Assembly: GCA_900754115.1 (NCBI GenBank)
Contig: CAAEBM010000052.1
Span: 43,608 to 107,607 of the forward strand
Reading direction: 5' to 3'
DNA length: 64,000 nucleotides
Source of the DNA: Bacilli bacterium
Lineage (GTDB): Bacteria; Bacillota_I; Bacilli_A; RFN20; CAG-631
Of this stretch, positions 26,880 through 34,517 are shown piece after piece; within the stretch, counting starts at the first letter, position 1; each line of letters opens with the position of its first letter. The translations under genes and the position numbers were made by a program. The notes under the pieces are model-generated. The model did no database searches and had not been told where the DNA came from. It saw nothing but the letters and a program-made list of their open reading frames with translations.

Positions 26880-26907
26880 ATTATAAATTAAACCGAAATA
26901 TTGTCAA
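26880..26907 (-). promoter_or_regulatory. promoter of the gap operon
   Basis: Minus strand: consensus -35 TTGACA (26902-26907), 16-bp spacer, consensus -10 TATAAT (26880-26885). The best promoter in the window by sequence. Confidence 0.85.
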
Positions 26908-26921
26908 TAATTTAAACGGAA
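26888..26921. repeat. direct repeat TTAAAC(C/G)GAA bracketing the gap -35
   Basis: TTAAACCGAA at 26888-26897 and TTAAACGGAA at 26912-26921 (9 of 10 identical), 24 bp from start to start. One copy is in the promoter spacer, the other just upstream of the -35, as expected for an operator bound by a dimeric regulator. No matching known operator comes to mind. Confidence 0.5.
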
Positions 26922-26933
26922 TTTTTGCTAGAA

Positions 26934-26957
26934 AATAATATTTTATAAAATATTATT
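26934..26957. repeat. 24-bp perfect AT palindrome between gap and clpP
   Basis: AATAATATTTTA and its exact complement meet at 26945/26946. It lies upstream of clpP on the plus strand and behind the gap promoter. Could be an operator or a DNA-bending element; there is no adjoining T tract that would make it a clear terminator. Confidence 0.6.
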
Positions 26958-27007
26958 GTGTATAAATTCTGAATTAAGGACATAATGTAAGGTAGGAGGA
27001 CAAACCA

Positions 27008-27589
27008 ATGAACTACATTCCTACAATTATTGAAGTAAGTCATGATGGAGAACGCCATTATGATGTGTATTCCCTTTTGTTAAAAGAAAGAATTGTCATG
27101 CTAAATGGAGAAATTAATGATGTCGTGGCTTCTCATATTATTGCTCAACTTTTATATTTAGCCTCAAAAGATCCTCATAAAGATATTCAATTATATATCA
27201 ACTCTGTTGGAGGAAGTATTACAAGTGGAATGGCAATTTATGATACTATGCAACATATTCCTTGTGATGTTTCAACGATTTGTATTGGATTGTGTGCCAG
27301 CATGGGTGCCTTTTTATTGTCTGGTGGTTGTAAAGGAAAACGATATTCTTTACCAAATAGTGAAATCATGATTCACCAACCTAGTGGTGGCGCAAGTGGC
27401 GTCGCTAGTGATATTGACATTGCTTCTAAACGAATCCAAAAATTAAAAAAGAAGCTCAATATGATTTTAGCTTCTAATACAAACAAAACGCTTTCTCAAA
27501 TCCAAAAAGATACCGAAAGAGATTACTTTATGGACGCAAAGGAAGCGTTAGAATATGGAATTATAGATAAAATTATCTATCGACAATAA
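27008..27589 (+). CDS. clpP: ATP-dependent Clp protease proteolytic subunit
   Basis: 193 residues, usual length. Catalytic triad Ser98 (A-S-M-G-A), His123 (M-I-H-Q-P) and Asp172 are all present at the standard positions. With ClpX or ClpC it degrades unfolded and regulated proteins in the cytosol. SD A-G-G-A-G-G lies 8 nt before the ATG. Single plus-strand gene, divergent from gap; no CtsR or CIRCE operator is evident upstream. Its 3' end overlaps a small gene on the other strand by 17 bp. Confidence 0.97.
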   Translation: MNYIPTIIEVSHDGERHYDVYSLLLKERIVMLNGEINDVVASHIIAQLLYLASKDPHKDIQLYINSVGGSITSGMAIYDTMQHIPCDVSTICIGLCASMGAFLLSGGCKGKRYSLPNSEIMIHQPSGGASGVASDIDIASKRIQKLKKKLNMILASNTNKTLSQIQKDTERDYFMDAKEALEYGIIDKIIYRQ

Positions 27590-27704
27590 AAACCACAGCT
27601 ACACTTAAAAATAATAAAACGACAATGGATAGACAAAGAATTGATAACCATTTTTTTCTTTTTGCACTACGACTTTGTTTTTGATATTGTTGACTTTTAG
27701 ACAT
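27573..27704 (-). CDS. 43-residue single-span membrane protein, unrecognised
   Basis: A short frame M-S-K-S-Q-Q-Y with a Gln/Lys/Arg-rich cytosolic N-terminus (1-19) and one hydrophobic span (about 20-40), ending V-D-R. It is supported by SD G-G-A-G-A 6-7 nt before the ATG and a good promoter upstream (TTGATA-18-TATAAT). Topology predicted N-in. Its last 17 bp overlap the end of clpP on the opposite strand. No function can be read from the sequence. Confidence 0.65.
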   Translation of the reverse strand: MSKSQQYQKQSRSAKRKKWLSILCLSIVVLLFLSVAVVFIVDR

Positions 27705-27735
27705 TGTAATCTCTCCATTTATATTCTGTACCCTT

Positions 27736-27765
27736 ATTATATCTCTTTTTTGTAGTTTATATCAA
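27736..27765 (-). promoter_or_regulatory. promoter of the 43-residue membrane protein gene
   Basis: Minus strand: -35 TTGATA (27760-27765), 18-bp spacer, -10 TATAAT (27736-27741), about 30 bp before the start codon. Confidence 0.65.
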
Positions 27766-27789
27766 TATTTTTTAGAAAGTAGCGATTTT

Positions 27790-28071
27790 ATGAACAATAA
27801 TCAAGCTTTTGATGATTTTTTAAACATTGATTATCAGCGCTTAAGTCGCTATCTTTTTAGTTTTAGTGGAAATGATTTTGGCATTATTGGTGCAGTAGTC
27901 GGTTATATCATTTGTCAAAATTTAGACATTGATGAACAAAATTCTATCGGTAATTTTTTAGAATTAATTGGGCAAATGATTTTGGCTATAGCCGCACAAA
28001 ATCAGGTAAGAAATAACGATTTAAATCAAAGCAATGCTTATAATGGAATTGTATCTAAAAAAGGTTTTTAA
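27790..28071 (+). CDS. 93-residue hypothetical protein
   Basis: Not recognised. N-terminus Asn/Asp-rich, then D-Y-Q-R-L-S-R-Y-L-F-S-F-S-G-N-D-F, a hydrophobic stretch G-I-I-G-A-V-V-G-Y-I-I-C (about 30-42), an acidic turn and a second hydrophobic helix (about 55-70), ending polar and Asn-rich. Possibly a small membrane-associated helical hairpin. The start has only a weak A-A-A-G-T SD. It ends inside the 3' end of prmC on the other strand (17-bp overlap). Compositional sense and uninterrupted frame favour a real gene. Confidence 0.6.
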   Translation: MNNNQAFDDFLNIDYQRLSRYLFSFSGNDFGIIGAVVGYIICQNLDIDEQNSIGNFLELIGQMILAIAAQNQVRNNDLNQSNAYNGIVSKKGF

Positions 28072-28900
28072 ATAGAAATACCATTCGATAAAGTCCTGCA
28101 TAATCTTTTAAAAATTCATACTGAAAATCAAATAGTTTTTCTTGAATCAAACTTTCTAAAGCCTCTTTTTGATCATAACCAAATTCAAAAGCCATCATTG
28201 GACGTTCTTTTAATAAATCCTTAGCATTATCAAAAAGAATTCGATAGAAATCTAGCCCATCGTCTCCCCCAAACAAAGCATTATGTGGTTCGTTATTGTA
28301 AACCATATCATCTAACTTTTCTTGATTTTTAATGTAAGGTGGGTTACAAACTAAAACATCAAATTTTAATTTTTTTTCTAAAAGTGGAGTAATAAAATCT
28401 CCTAATAAAGGAAAAACTTGAACATCTAATTTTTTTGCGTTTTGTTGCACAATTTCGATAGCTTTAGGATTAATATCACAAAGGTAAACTTGACTTGGAA
28501 ATACTTCCTTTTTTATTGTCAGTCCAATAACCCCACTTCCACAACAAACATCAGCTAAAACTATCGATTGATTGGCAAAAAATTGATCGATTCTAAGAAT
28601 CGTCTCTTCTACTAATTGTTCTGTTTCTGGTCGGGGAATAAAAACATTTTCATCCACGTAAAAATCATATCCAAAAAAGCAGGTACGATGAACAATGTAT
28701 TGTGGTGGTTTTTTTAAAAGAACATATAAATCTACAATTTTCATAAAGGATTGATATATTTCATCACTGACTTCATCTGATAAATGATGATAAGGAACTG
28801 CAAAATCACTATAAAAGAAAAGCCATTTTATAGCACTGACTTCCATATTTTCTAAAGCAGCTTTTTTTTCAGCTTTTTGAATCATTTGAGCATAATTCAT
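28055..28900 (-). CDS. prmC: peptide chain release factor N5-glutamine methyltransferase
   Basis: 281 residues. N-terminal helical domain (1-75), F-I-P-R-P-E-T-E (88-95), SAM motif D-V-C-C-G-S-G-V-I-G and catalytic N-P-P-Y. It methylates the Gln of the GGQ motif in release factors; its substrate gene prfA lies immediately upstream, overlapping by one base (TAATG). Last gene of the ecfA1-to-prmC cluster. Confidence 0.96.
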   Translation of the reverse strand: MNYAQMIQKAEKKAALENMEVSAIKWLFFYSDFAVPYHHLSDEVSDEIYQSFMKIVDLYVLLKKPPQYIVHRTCFFGYDFYVDENVFIPRPETEQLVEETILRIDQFFANQSIVLADVCCGSGVIGLTIKKEVFPSQVYLCDINPKAIEIVQQNAKKLDVQVFPLLGDFITPLLEKKLKFDVLVCNPPYIKNQEKLDDMVYNNEPHNALFGGDDGLDFYRILFDNAKDLLKERPMMAFEFGYDQKEALESLIQEKLFDFQYEFLKDYAGLYRMVFLFKNLF

Positions 28901-29973
28901 TATAATTCTGCCTCTAACTTTTCTTTTTGATCTTCATTCATTAAAGCATCTAAAATTTCATCTAAATCTCCTTCAATAATTCGATCTAATTTTTGCAAAG
29001 TAAATCCGATGCGATGATCTGTTACCCGATTTTGTGGATAATTGTAAGTACGAATTTTTTCACTTCTTTCTCCTTTACCCACTTTTAATTTTCTTTCTGC
29101 ACTGACTTCTTCTAATTGTTTAGACTTCATTTCTTCTGCAACTTTCATCCGAATAATTTGTAAAGCTTTTTCTTTATTTTCATGTTGACTTCTTCCATCT
29201 TGACATGTCACAACGATTTTTGTAGGGATATGTGTAATTCGAATTGCTGATTCTGTTTTATTGACATGTTGTCCCCCTGCACCACCAGAACGATAAACAT
29301 CAATGTGTAAATCTTCTTCTTTAATAGTAGAGTCAATTTCATCAATTTCTGGCATGACTAAAACGGTAGAAGTAGAGGTATGAATTCTTCCTGCTGCTTC
29401 CGTCTTTGGAACTCGTTGAACGCGATGGGCACCTGATTCAAATTTTAATCGCGAATAGGCTCCTTCTCCTTTAATCATAAAAGAAATCAAAGAAAATCCT
29501 CCAAATTCGGTTTCATTCGATTCCATGACTTCAATCTTCCAACCCTTGGATTCAGCATATCGAGTATACATCCGAAATAAATCTCCAGCAAAAATATTGG
29601 CTTCATCGCCACCAGCAGCGCCACGAATTTCCATCAAAACATTTTTGTCATCGTTAGGATCTTTAGGCAATAACAAAATTTTTAATTCATCATAAATCTT
29701 TTCGTTTTCTTCTGTCAATTGTTTAATCTCTTCATGGGCTAATGCAACGACTTCCTCATCATTTTCTTCTAATAATAACTTGGCTTCTTCAATTTCTTTT
29801 TGATGATTCAAATAAGTTTGATATTTTTGAGCTGTTTTTTCAATTTGTGCACTTTCTTTTGATAATTGCGTATATTGTTTGATATCTTGAATGATTTCTT
29901 CTTCTTGTAATTTTTGTTGCAATACATGGTATTTAGTTAATATTGCATCTAATCGAACAAACATTTTATCCAT
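28900..29973 (-). CDS. prfA: peptide chain release factor 1
   Basis: 357 residues. G-G-A-G-G-Q-H-V-N (GGQ near residue 230) triggers peptidyl-tRNA hydrolysis; the P-x-T anticodon-like stop-reading loop corresponds to P-K-T-E-A just before A-A-G-R-I-H-T-S-T-S. Reads UAA and UAG. SD A-A-G-G-A-G lies about 10 nt upstream, inside the end of the PHP gene, which it overlaps by 8 bp. Confidence 0.98.
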   Translation of the reverse strand: MDKMFVRLDAILTKYHVLQQKLQEEEIIQDIKQYTQLSKESAQIEKTAQKYQTYLNHQKEIEEAKLLLEENDEEVVALAHEEIKQLTEENEKIYDELKILLLPKDPNDDKNVLMEIRGAAGGDEANIFAGDLFRMYTRYAESKGWKIEVMESNETEFGGFSLISFMIKGEGAYSRLKFESGAHRVQRVPKTEAAGRIHTSTSTVLVMPEIDEIDSTIKEEDLHIDVYRSGGAGGQHVNKTESAIRITHIPTKIVVTCQDGRSQHENKEKALQIIRMKVAEEMKSKQLEEVSAERKLKVGKGERSEKIRTYNYPQNRVTDHRIGFTLQKLDRIIEGDLDEILDALMNEDQKEKLEAEL

Positions 29974-30754
29974 TTTTTTTAACGCTCCTTTGTGTTAATT
30001 GTGGTTTTTTTATTAAATTTAATTCTAATTCTTTTGCCATATTTTCAATATATTCAGTTGCAAAATCATTGAGCTGATTGGGGGCATGCGCATCTGCTCC
30101 TAAGACAAAGCGCAAAGGATATTGTTTTAAAATTTGATAAAATTCTTTAAAAGGATAAGGTGGGACTTTTTTATTTTGATATTCAATATAAGAACGACTG
30201 CGACAACCAGAACCACTTAATTCTACATAACAATCATATTGAGACAATAAAGCTCCTATTTTATGAGTTAATTCAATCGTATGTTCATCCCATTTTTGGT
30301 ACCCTTTTAAAAAGCAATCAGGATGACAAATATAGCGAAACAACCCTGTTTCTAATCCTTTTTTTAAAGTTTCATAGTAATAATCTAAATACTTTTTATT
30401 TGTGATAGGAGTAGCAAAATCATATCTTTGATGATCAATATAAGCGAAATGATTGCCAAAAATCAGATAATCCACTTTCTTGTTTTCAATTAAAGATTGA
30501 TAATAAGGAAGCATGTTCTCAACATATTCGCATTCAAATCCAATTAAAATATTAATTTTTTCTTTGTATTTTTCTTTTAACGATTGAAACGTTTGTAAAT
30601 AATCTTCATTTTGTTGAAAATCTACATGTGAAATATGATCTGTAAATCCAATTTCTTTTATTCCATTTTTTAAAGCAAATTGGATATACTCTTCATCTTC
30701 TCCTGTTGCATGACCGCATCTTTTCGTATGCGTATGGTAATTATATTGAATCAT
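29966..30754 (-). CDS. PHP-domain phosphoesterase (histidinol-phosphatase HisK family)
   Basis: 262 residues. Metal-binding motifs of PHP phosphatases: Y-H-T-H-T (His7, His9) near the N-terminus, F-T-D-H-I-S-H, F-E-C-E-Y, an H-P-D region (I-C-H-P-D) and C-terminal G-A-D-A-H. Related to histidinol-phosphatases, but no other his gene is nearby and it sits between truA and prfA, so it may act on another phosphomonoester. Fused into the operon by an 8-bp overlap with prfA. Confidence 0.85.
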   Translation of the reverse strand: MIQYNYHTHTKRCGHATGEDEEYIQFALKNGIKEIGFTDHISHVDFQQNEDYLQTFQSLKEKYKEKINILIGFECEYVENMLPYYQSLIENKKVDYLIFGNHFAYIDHQRYDFATPITNKKYLDYYYETLKKGLETGLFRYICHPDCFLKGYQKWDEHTIELTHKIGALLSQYDCYVELSGSGCRSRSYIEYQNKKVPPYPFKEFYQILKQYPLRFVLGADAHAPNQLNDFATEYIENMAKELELNLIKKPQLTQRSVKKNG

Positions 30755-30766
30755 ACAAAATCACTC

Positions 30767-31501
30767 CTAGTACTTTACTTTTTTTAAATATAATCCTTGT
30801 GGATCAGCTTTATAACTACATTTTTCTTTACTCGTTAAATGAAGTAAAGATAAAATATAATCATCATCTTTTTTATTTGTGGCCACAGCAATCATTGCAC
30901 CTACCATTAAACGAACCATTGATCTTAAAAAGCCACTTCCTTCAAATAGTATTTGAATTTCTTTTTTAGTATGCGTTATTTGAACTAGAAAAATGGTTTT
31001 AACAAAAGTAGCCACTTCTTCTTTTTTGTTCGTCGTGAAATTGTAAAAATTATGTTCTCCAACAAATAGTTGACCAGCCTTCTTTAATTTAGTTATATCA
31101 ATTGGCTCTTTTATAAAAGTGACATATCTTGTTAAAAAAGGATCAGGTCTATCATTTCGTATTCGATAAAGATATTGTTTGGCTTTTACATCATACCGAG
31201 CATGAAAATTTTTATTGGCTTTTGTCACTTTTAAAATAGATATAGAAGAAGGTAAAAGACTATTGAGTCCTTTTAAAATAGCTTGTGTTTTTAAATTTAA
31301 AGTAGTGTCGAAATGAAAAACTTGTCCTAAGGCATGTACTTTGCGATCGGTTCGGCCAGAAGCATAAATAGTAATTTCTTCTTTTAATAATTTTTTTAAA
31401 GCCTCTTGAATCGTTTGCTGAATCGTTTGCGGTTCGTGATTTTGTATTTGGTAACCAAAATAATCATATCCATCATAGGCTACAATGCATTTATATCTCA
31501 T
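30767..31501 (-). CDS. truA: tRNA pseudouridine(38-40) synthase
   Basis: 244 residues from ATG 31501, which overlaps the ecfT stop as ATGA and has G-G-G-G-T-G-G upstream; a GTG at 31510 is inside that SD. Catalytic Asp52 is in G-R-T-D-R-K-V-H-A-L-G-Q. It modifies the anticodon stem of many tRNAs. The position after ecfT is as in Bacillus, where rplM-rpsI follow; here they are replaced by the PHP-prfA-prmC genes. Confidence 0.96.
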   Translation of the reverse strand: MRYKCIVAYDGYDYFGYQIQNHEPQTIQQTIQEALKKLLKEEITIYASGRTDRKVHALGQVFHFDTTLNLKTQAILKGLNSLLPSSISILKVTKANKNFHARYDVKAKQYLYRIRNDRPDPFLTRYVTFIKEPIDITKLKKAGQLFVGEHNFYNFTTNKKEEVATFVKTIFLVQITHTKKEIQILFEGSGFLRSMVRLMVGAMIAVATNKKDDDYILSLLHLTSKEKCSYKADPQGLYLKKVKY

Positions 31502-32331
31502 GAAATCCACCCCAAAAGAATCGAATCGAGTGGAACCTTTAAAATAGAAAGTGTAATAAAAGATGCCATTAAGCCTAAAATGAATATTAGCATGATGGTA
31601 TCCTTAACATGCCATTTTAACTTCCGATAACGGGTCCTTTTTGCATAAGGATTATAACTTCTCGCTTCCATTGCATCTGCTAAATCTACACTTCTTGAAA
31701 AAGCGCTAATAAATAAAGGGATAATTAATGAAGTAATGGCGATAGCTTTTTCTTTAAGTTTTCCATGAACAAAGTCCACCCCACGACTAGCTTGGGCACG
31801 CATGATGCGGTACGTTTCATCTAAAATTGTTGGAATAAAGCGAAGGGCAATACTGATTACCATAGAAAGAATATGCACATTGACTACCTTTTTTAAAAAA
31901 CTAAATAAATCTTCAATGGCAATGGTGATATCCAATGGTTTGGTAGTAGCGGTAAAAATTGTTGAAGTGGAGATTAACAAAATTAATCGATAAGCAACTC
32001 TTAAAGTAGAAAAAACGGCCTCACTATAGATTGTCAATTTCCATATTTTCCAAGGTGTCCCATCTTTAACAACTAAAAGGTTCACAATAAAAATAAATAA
32101 AACCATAAACCACATGGGTTTTAAAGATTTAATAATTGTTCTAATTTTAATTTTTGATAAAATAAAACAAGCTAAAGTAACTAAACCTAATACAATATAT
32201 CCAACTATTCCTAAATTGATAAAAATGGTGATCATGAAGGAAAATAGAAGAATGATTTTGCAACGAGGATCTAAACGATGAAAAAAAGTATCATTAGGAA
32301 TGTATTTTCCCAAAGTAATATGATTTTCCAT
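31498..32331 (-). CDS. ecfT: energy-coupling factor transporter transmembrane protein EcfT
   Basis: 277 residues with about five to six transmembrane helices. Two coupling-helix motifs, A-Q-A-S-R-G and M-E-A-R-S-Y, are present in the C-terminal half and contact the two ATPases. It forms the membrane scaffold that serves several vitamin S components; queT at 20650 is a likely client. The ATG follows the ecfA2 stop directly, and its stop is TGA, which shows that TGA is not read as Trp. Confidence 0.96.
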   Translation of the reverse strand: MENHITLGKYIPNDTFFHRLDPRCKIILLFSFMITIFINLGIVGYIVLGLVTLACFILSKIKIRTIIKSLKPMWFMVLFIFIVNLLVVKDGTPWKIWKLTIYSEAVFSTLRVAYRLILLISTSTIFTATTKPLDITIAIEDLFSFLKKVVNVHILSMVISIALRFIPTILDETYRIMRAQASRGVDFVHGKLKEKAIAITSLIIPLFISAFSRSVDLADAMEARSYNPYAKRTRYRKLKWHVKDTIMLIFILGLMASFITLSILKVPLDSILLGWIS

Positions 32332-33183
32332 CTATCTCACATCCTTTAATTCCTGAACAAAGGTATCTATATCTTTGACTTTGCTCAAATCTAAAGAAGG
32401 ATATTTCTTTTTCACCTCTTTAGCCAATTTTAAAATTGGTGGCACTTCTATTTCTAAATCCTTCATCATTTTTTCATCATTAAACAATTCATAAGGAGAA
32501 GTATAAGCTTCTAATTTTCCTTTTTTTAATGCCATCACTCGATGGGCATACTTTAAAACATCATCCATTTGGTGGGTGACTAAAATAATTGTTTTTTTCT
32601 CATTTACATATAAATCATAAAATAAATCCATCATTTTTTTAGCAGCTTTTGGATCTAAACCTGCTGTCGGTTCATCCACAATTAAAACCTCGGGATTAAA
32701 TGCTAAAATACCAGCAATTGCTACTCTTCTTTTTTCGCCACCAGATAATTCAAAAGGAGATTTTTTTAAAAAAGTATCGTCAAGACCTACAATTTTTAAC
32801 ACTTTTGAGGCTAAACCATTTAACTCTTCTTGCGTAAAGCCAAAATTTTTAGGACCAAATAAGATATCTTTTTCTACATTTTCTTCAAATAATTGATATT
32901 CTGGAAATTGAAAAACAATGCCAATTTTTTTACGCAATTGTTTGATATTTTTAATCTTAATTTTTCTTTGAATAACATATTCATCGACAAGAACTTTACC
33001 AGAGGATGGAATTAGTAATGCATTTAAATTTTGAATCAATGTCGATTTTCCACTTCCAGTATGACCAATAATTGCGATGAAATCATGGTTATCTATTGTT
33101 GCATTAATATCGGTCAAAGCATCGTATTGAATCGGTTGATCCATATTATAAATATAAGATAAATGTTCTATTTTTATATTCAT
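32332..33183 (-). CDS. ecfA2: energy-coupling factor ATPase EcfA2
   Basis: 283 residues. Walker A G-H-T-G-S-G-K-S-T (40-48), Q-loop F-Q-F-P-E, signature L-S-G-G-E-K-R-R, Walker B V-L-I-V-D-E-P and switch His in V-T-H-Q. The C-terminal ~50 residues are the EcfA-specific extension. Pairs with EcfA1 to power vitamin and precursor uptake. Overlaps ecfA1 by four bases (ATGA). Confidence 0.97.
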   Translation of the reverse strand: MNIKIEHLSYIYNMDQPIQYDALTDINATIDNHDFIAIIGHTGSGKSTLIQNLNALLIPSSGKVLVDEYVIQRKIKIKNIKQLRKKIGIVFQFPEYQLFEENVEKDILFGPKNFGFTQEELNGLASKVLKIVGLDDTFLKKSPFELSGGEKRRVAIAGILAFNPEVLIVDEPTAGLDPKAAKKMMDLFYDLYVNEKKTIILVTHQMDDVLKYAHRVMALKKGKLEAYTSPYELFNDEKMMKDLEIEVPPILKLAKEVKKKYPSLDLSKVKDIDTFVQELKDVR

Positions 33184-33989
33184 AGGGATTTCACCAACTC
33201 TTCTTCAGATAAGCAATGAGGCACTTCAATATTTTCTTTTTTCAAAGCCTCGATTAATTGGACGACAAAAGGAGCTTCAAGCGCATTTTCTTCTAACAAT
33301 TGATGATTATATAATATCTCTTCAGGAGTTCCTACTTGAATTACTTTTCCATTATTAATAATAATAATTTCATCAGCTTGAATCGCCTCTTCAATATGAT
33401 GGGTAATTGATAAGATAGACATATCTTTTCTTTTTTCTTTTAAATTTCGAATAACTTCAAATATTTCTTTTTTTCCGGTAGGATCAAGCATACTCGTTGC
33501 TTCATCTAAAATTAATAAATCTGGTTGCATTGCTAATACACCAGCAATTGCTACCCGTTGCTTTTGACCTCCACTTAAATTTGTTGGTTCGGCATCTAAA
33601 AATTCATGCATATTGACTTTACTTGCAAATTCTTCTATAATTCCATCCATTAAATCCGGATCAATGCATTTATTTTCTAGTCCAAAAGCAATATCATCTC
33701 GAACCGTAGAACCAATAAATTGATTGTCTGGATTTTGGAATACAATTGCAATTTTATTTCTAATTTTAGCTAAATTCTCTTCATTTAATAATAAATCGTC
33801 CACATAAATGGAACCAGAAATCGTTTCAAGTAACCCAATGGATAACTTGGCAATCGTGGATTTACCACTACCATTGTGGCCTAACAAAACCGTGTATTTT
33901 CCTTTTTTTATAGTAAGATTAAAATTCTCTAAAATTGGAGAGTCTTTGTGATACCCAAAAGTGACATTTTCAAAACGAATAGTACTCAT
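33180..33989 (-). CDS. ecfA1: energy-coupling factor ATPase EcfA1
   Basis: 269 residues from ATG 33989, which has SD G-G-A-G-G-A-G 7 nt upstream; the longer frame to 34055 would begin in the promoter and adds a non-homologous hydrophobic leader. Walker A G-H-N-G-S-G-K-S-T (37-45), Q-loop F-Q-N-P-D-N-Q, signature L-S-G-G-Q-K-Q-R, Walker B L-L-I-L-D-E-A, H-loop I-T-H-H. First gene of ecfA1-ecfA2-ecfT-truA-PHP-prfA-prmC. Confidence 0.97.
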   Translation of the reverse strand: MSTIRFENVTFGYHKDSPILENFNLTIKKGKYTVLLGHNGSGKSTIAKLSIGLLETISGSIYVDDLLLNEENLAKIRNKIAIVFQNPDNQFIGSTVRDDIAFGLENKCIDPDLMDGIIEEFASKVNMHEFLDAEPTNLSGGQKQRVAIAGVLAMQPDLLILDEATSMLDPTGKKEIFEVIRNLKEKRKDMSILSITHHIEEAIQADEIIIINNGKVIQVGTPEEILYNHQLLEENALEAPFVVQLIEALKKENIEVPHCLSEEELVKSL

Positions 33990-34011
33990 ATTTTCTCTCC
34001 TCCGAATATTT

Positions 34012-34020
34012 ATTATATCA
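34012..34020 (-). promoter_or_regulatory. extended -10 promoter of the ecfA1 cluster
   Basis: Minus strand TGATATAAT with TATAAT at 34012-34017, about 22 bp before the ecfA1 start. The -35 is AT-rich and poor. Confidence 0.6.
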
Positions 34021-34063
34021 TAAATAAATAATAGAATAAATATGGTTTCTATCATCTTTTTAA

Positions 34064-34101
34064 AAAAAACAAATAAAAAGGAACGTTTTATCGCTCCTTT
34101 T
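34064..34101 (-). terminator. terminator of the S10-spc-alpha operon
   Basis: Stem AAAAGGAGCG/CGTTCCTTTT (34092-34101 with 34076-34085, one G-T pair) after rplQ, followed by a T-rich tract on the minus strand. Confidence 0.85.
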
Positions 34102-34106
34102 AAAGT

Positions 34107-34502
34107 TTATTTTACAAATTGTACAATTGCCATTGGAGCATTATCTCCACGACGATTGTATGTTTTAATTACTCTTGTATAGCCTCCATTACGGCTAGCA
34201 TAACGAGGACCTAATTCTGTAAATAATTTTTGTAAAGCGGTTTGTGTTTGTGCTTGATCAACAAACATTTCTCTTACAACGGTTGCAGCTTGACGTCTAG
34301 AATGTAAATCACCTTTTTTAGCTAAAGTAACCATATGATCTGCTAAGGAAACTAAACTAATTGCGGTCGTTTCAGTTACTTCCACTTGTTCTTTAATGAT
34401 TAAGTGAGTCACTAATGTGCGCAATTGAGATTTACGTTTAGATGTCGTATAAGGAGATTTATCTTTCACTCCCGCTTTCCCGCGAATTTTATTACGTGCC
34501 AT
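34107..34502 (-). CDS. rplQ: 50S ribosomal protein L17
   Basis: 131 residues, slightly longer than the Bacillus protein. Conserved N-terminal block with R-K-S-Q-L-R-T-L-V-T and the C-terminal G-G-Y-T-R-V-I-K. Binds 23S rRNA near the tunnel exit. Last ribosomal gene of the long operon, 16 bp after rpoA and followed by the terminator. Confidence 0.97.
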   Translation of the reverse strand: MARNKIRGKAGVKDKSPYTTSKRKSQLRTLVTHLIIKEQVEVTETTAISLVSLADHMVTLAKKGDLHSRRQAATVVREMFVDQAQTQTALQKLFTELGPRYASRNGGYTRVIKTYNRRGDNAPMAIVQFVK

Positions 34503-34517
34503 ATTTATACCTCTTTT

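Noticed and set aside
26934..26957. Insertion-sequence terminal repeat
   Set aside because: There is no transposase and no second copy; it is an isolated palindrome.
26922..27007. CIRCE or CtsR operator upstream of clpP
   Set aside because: Neither the CIRCE inverted repeat nor the GGTCAAA heptad repeat of CtsR is present.
30755..30766. A separate transcription start for PHP-prfA-prmC
   Set aside because: Only 12 bp separate truA from the PHP gene and no promoter is seen; the genes appear to belong to the ecfA1 unit.
31498..31500. Mycoplasma-type code (TGA = Trp)
   Set aside because: TGA ends ecfT, the gene at 50081 and the PBP at exactly the expected positions, and the tRNA-Trp anticodon is CCA.
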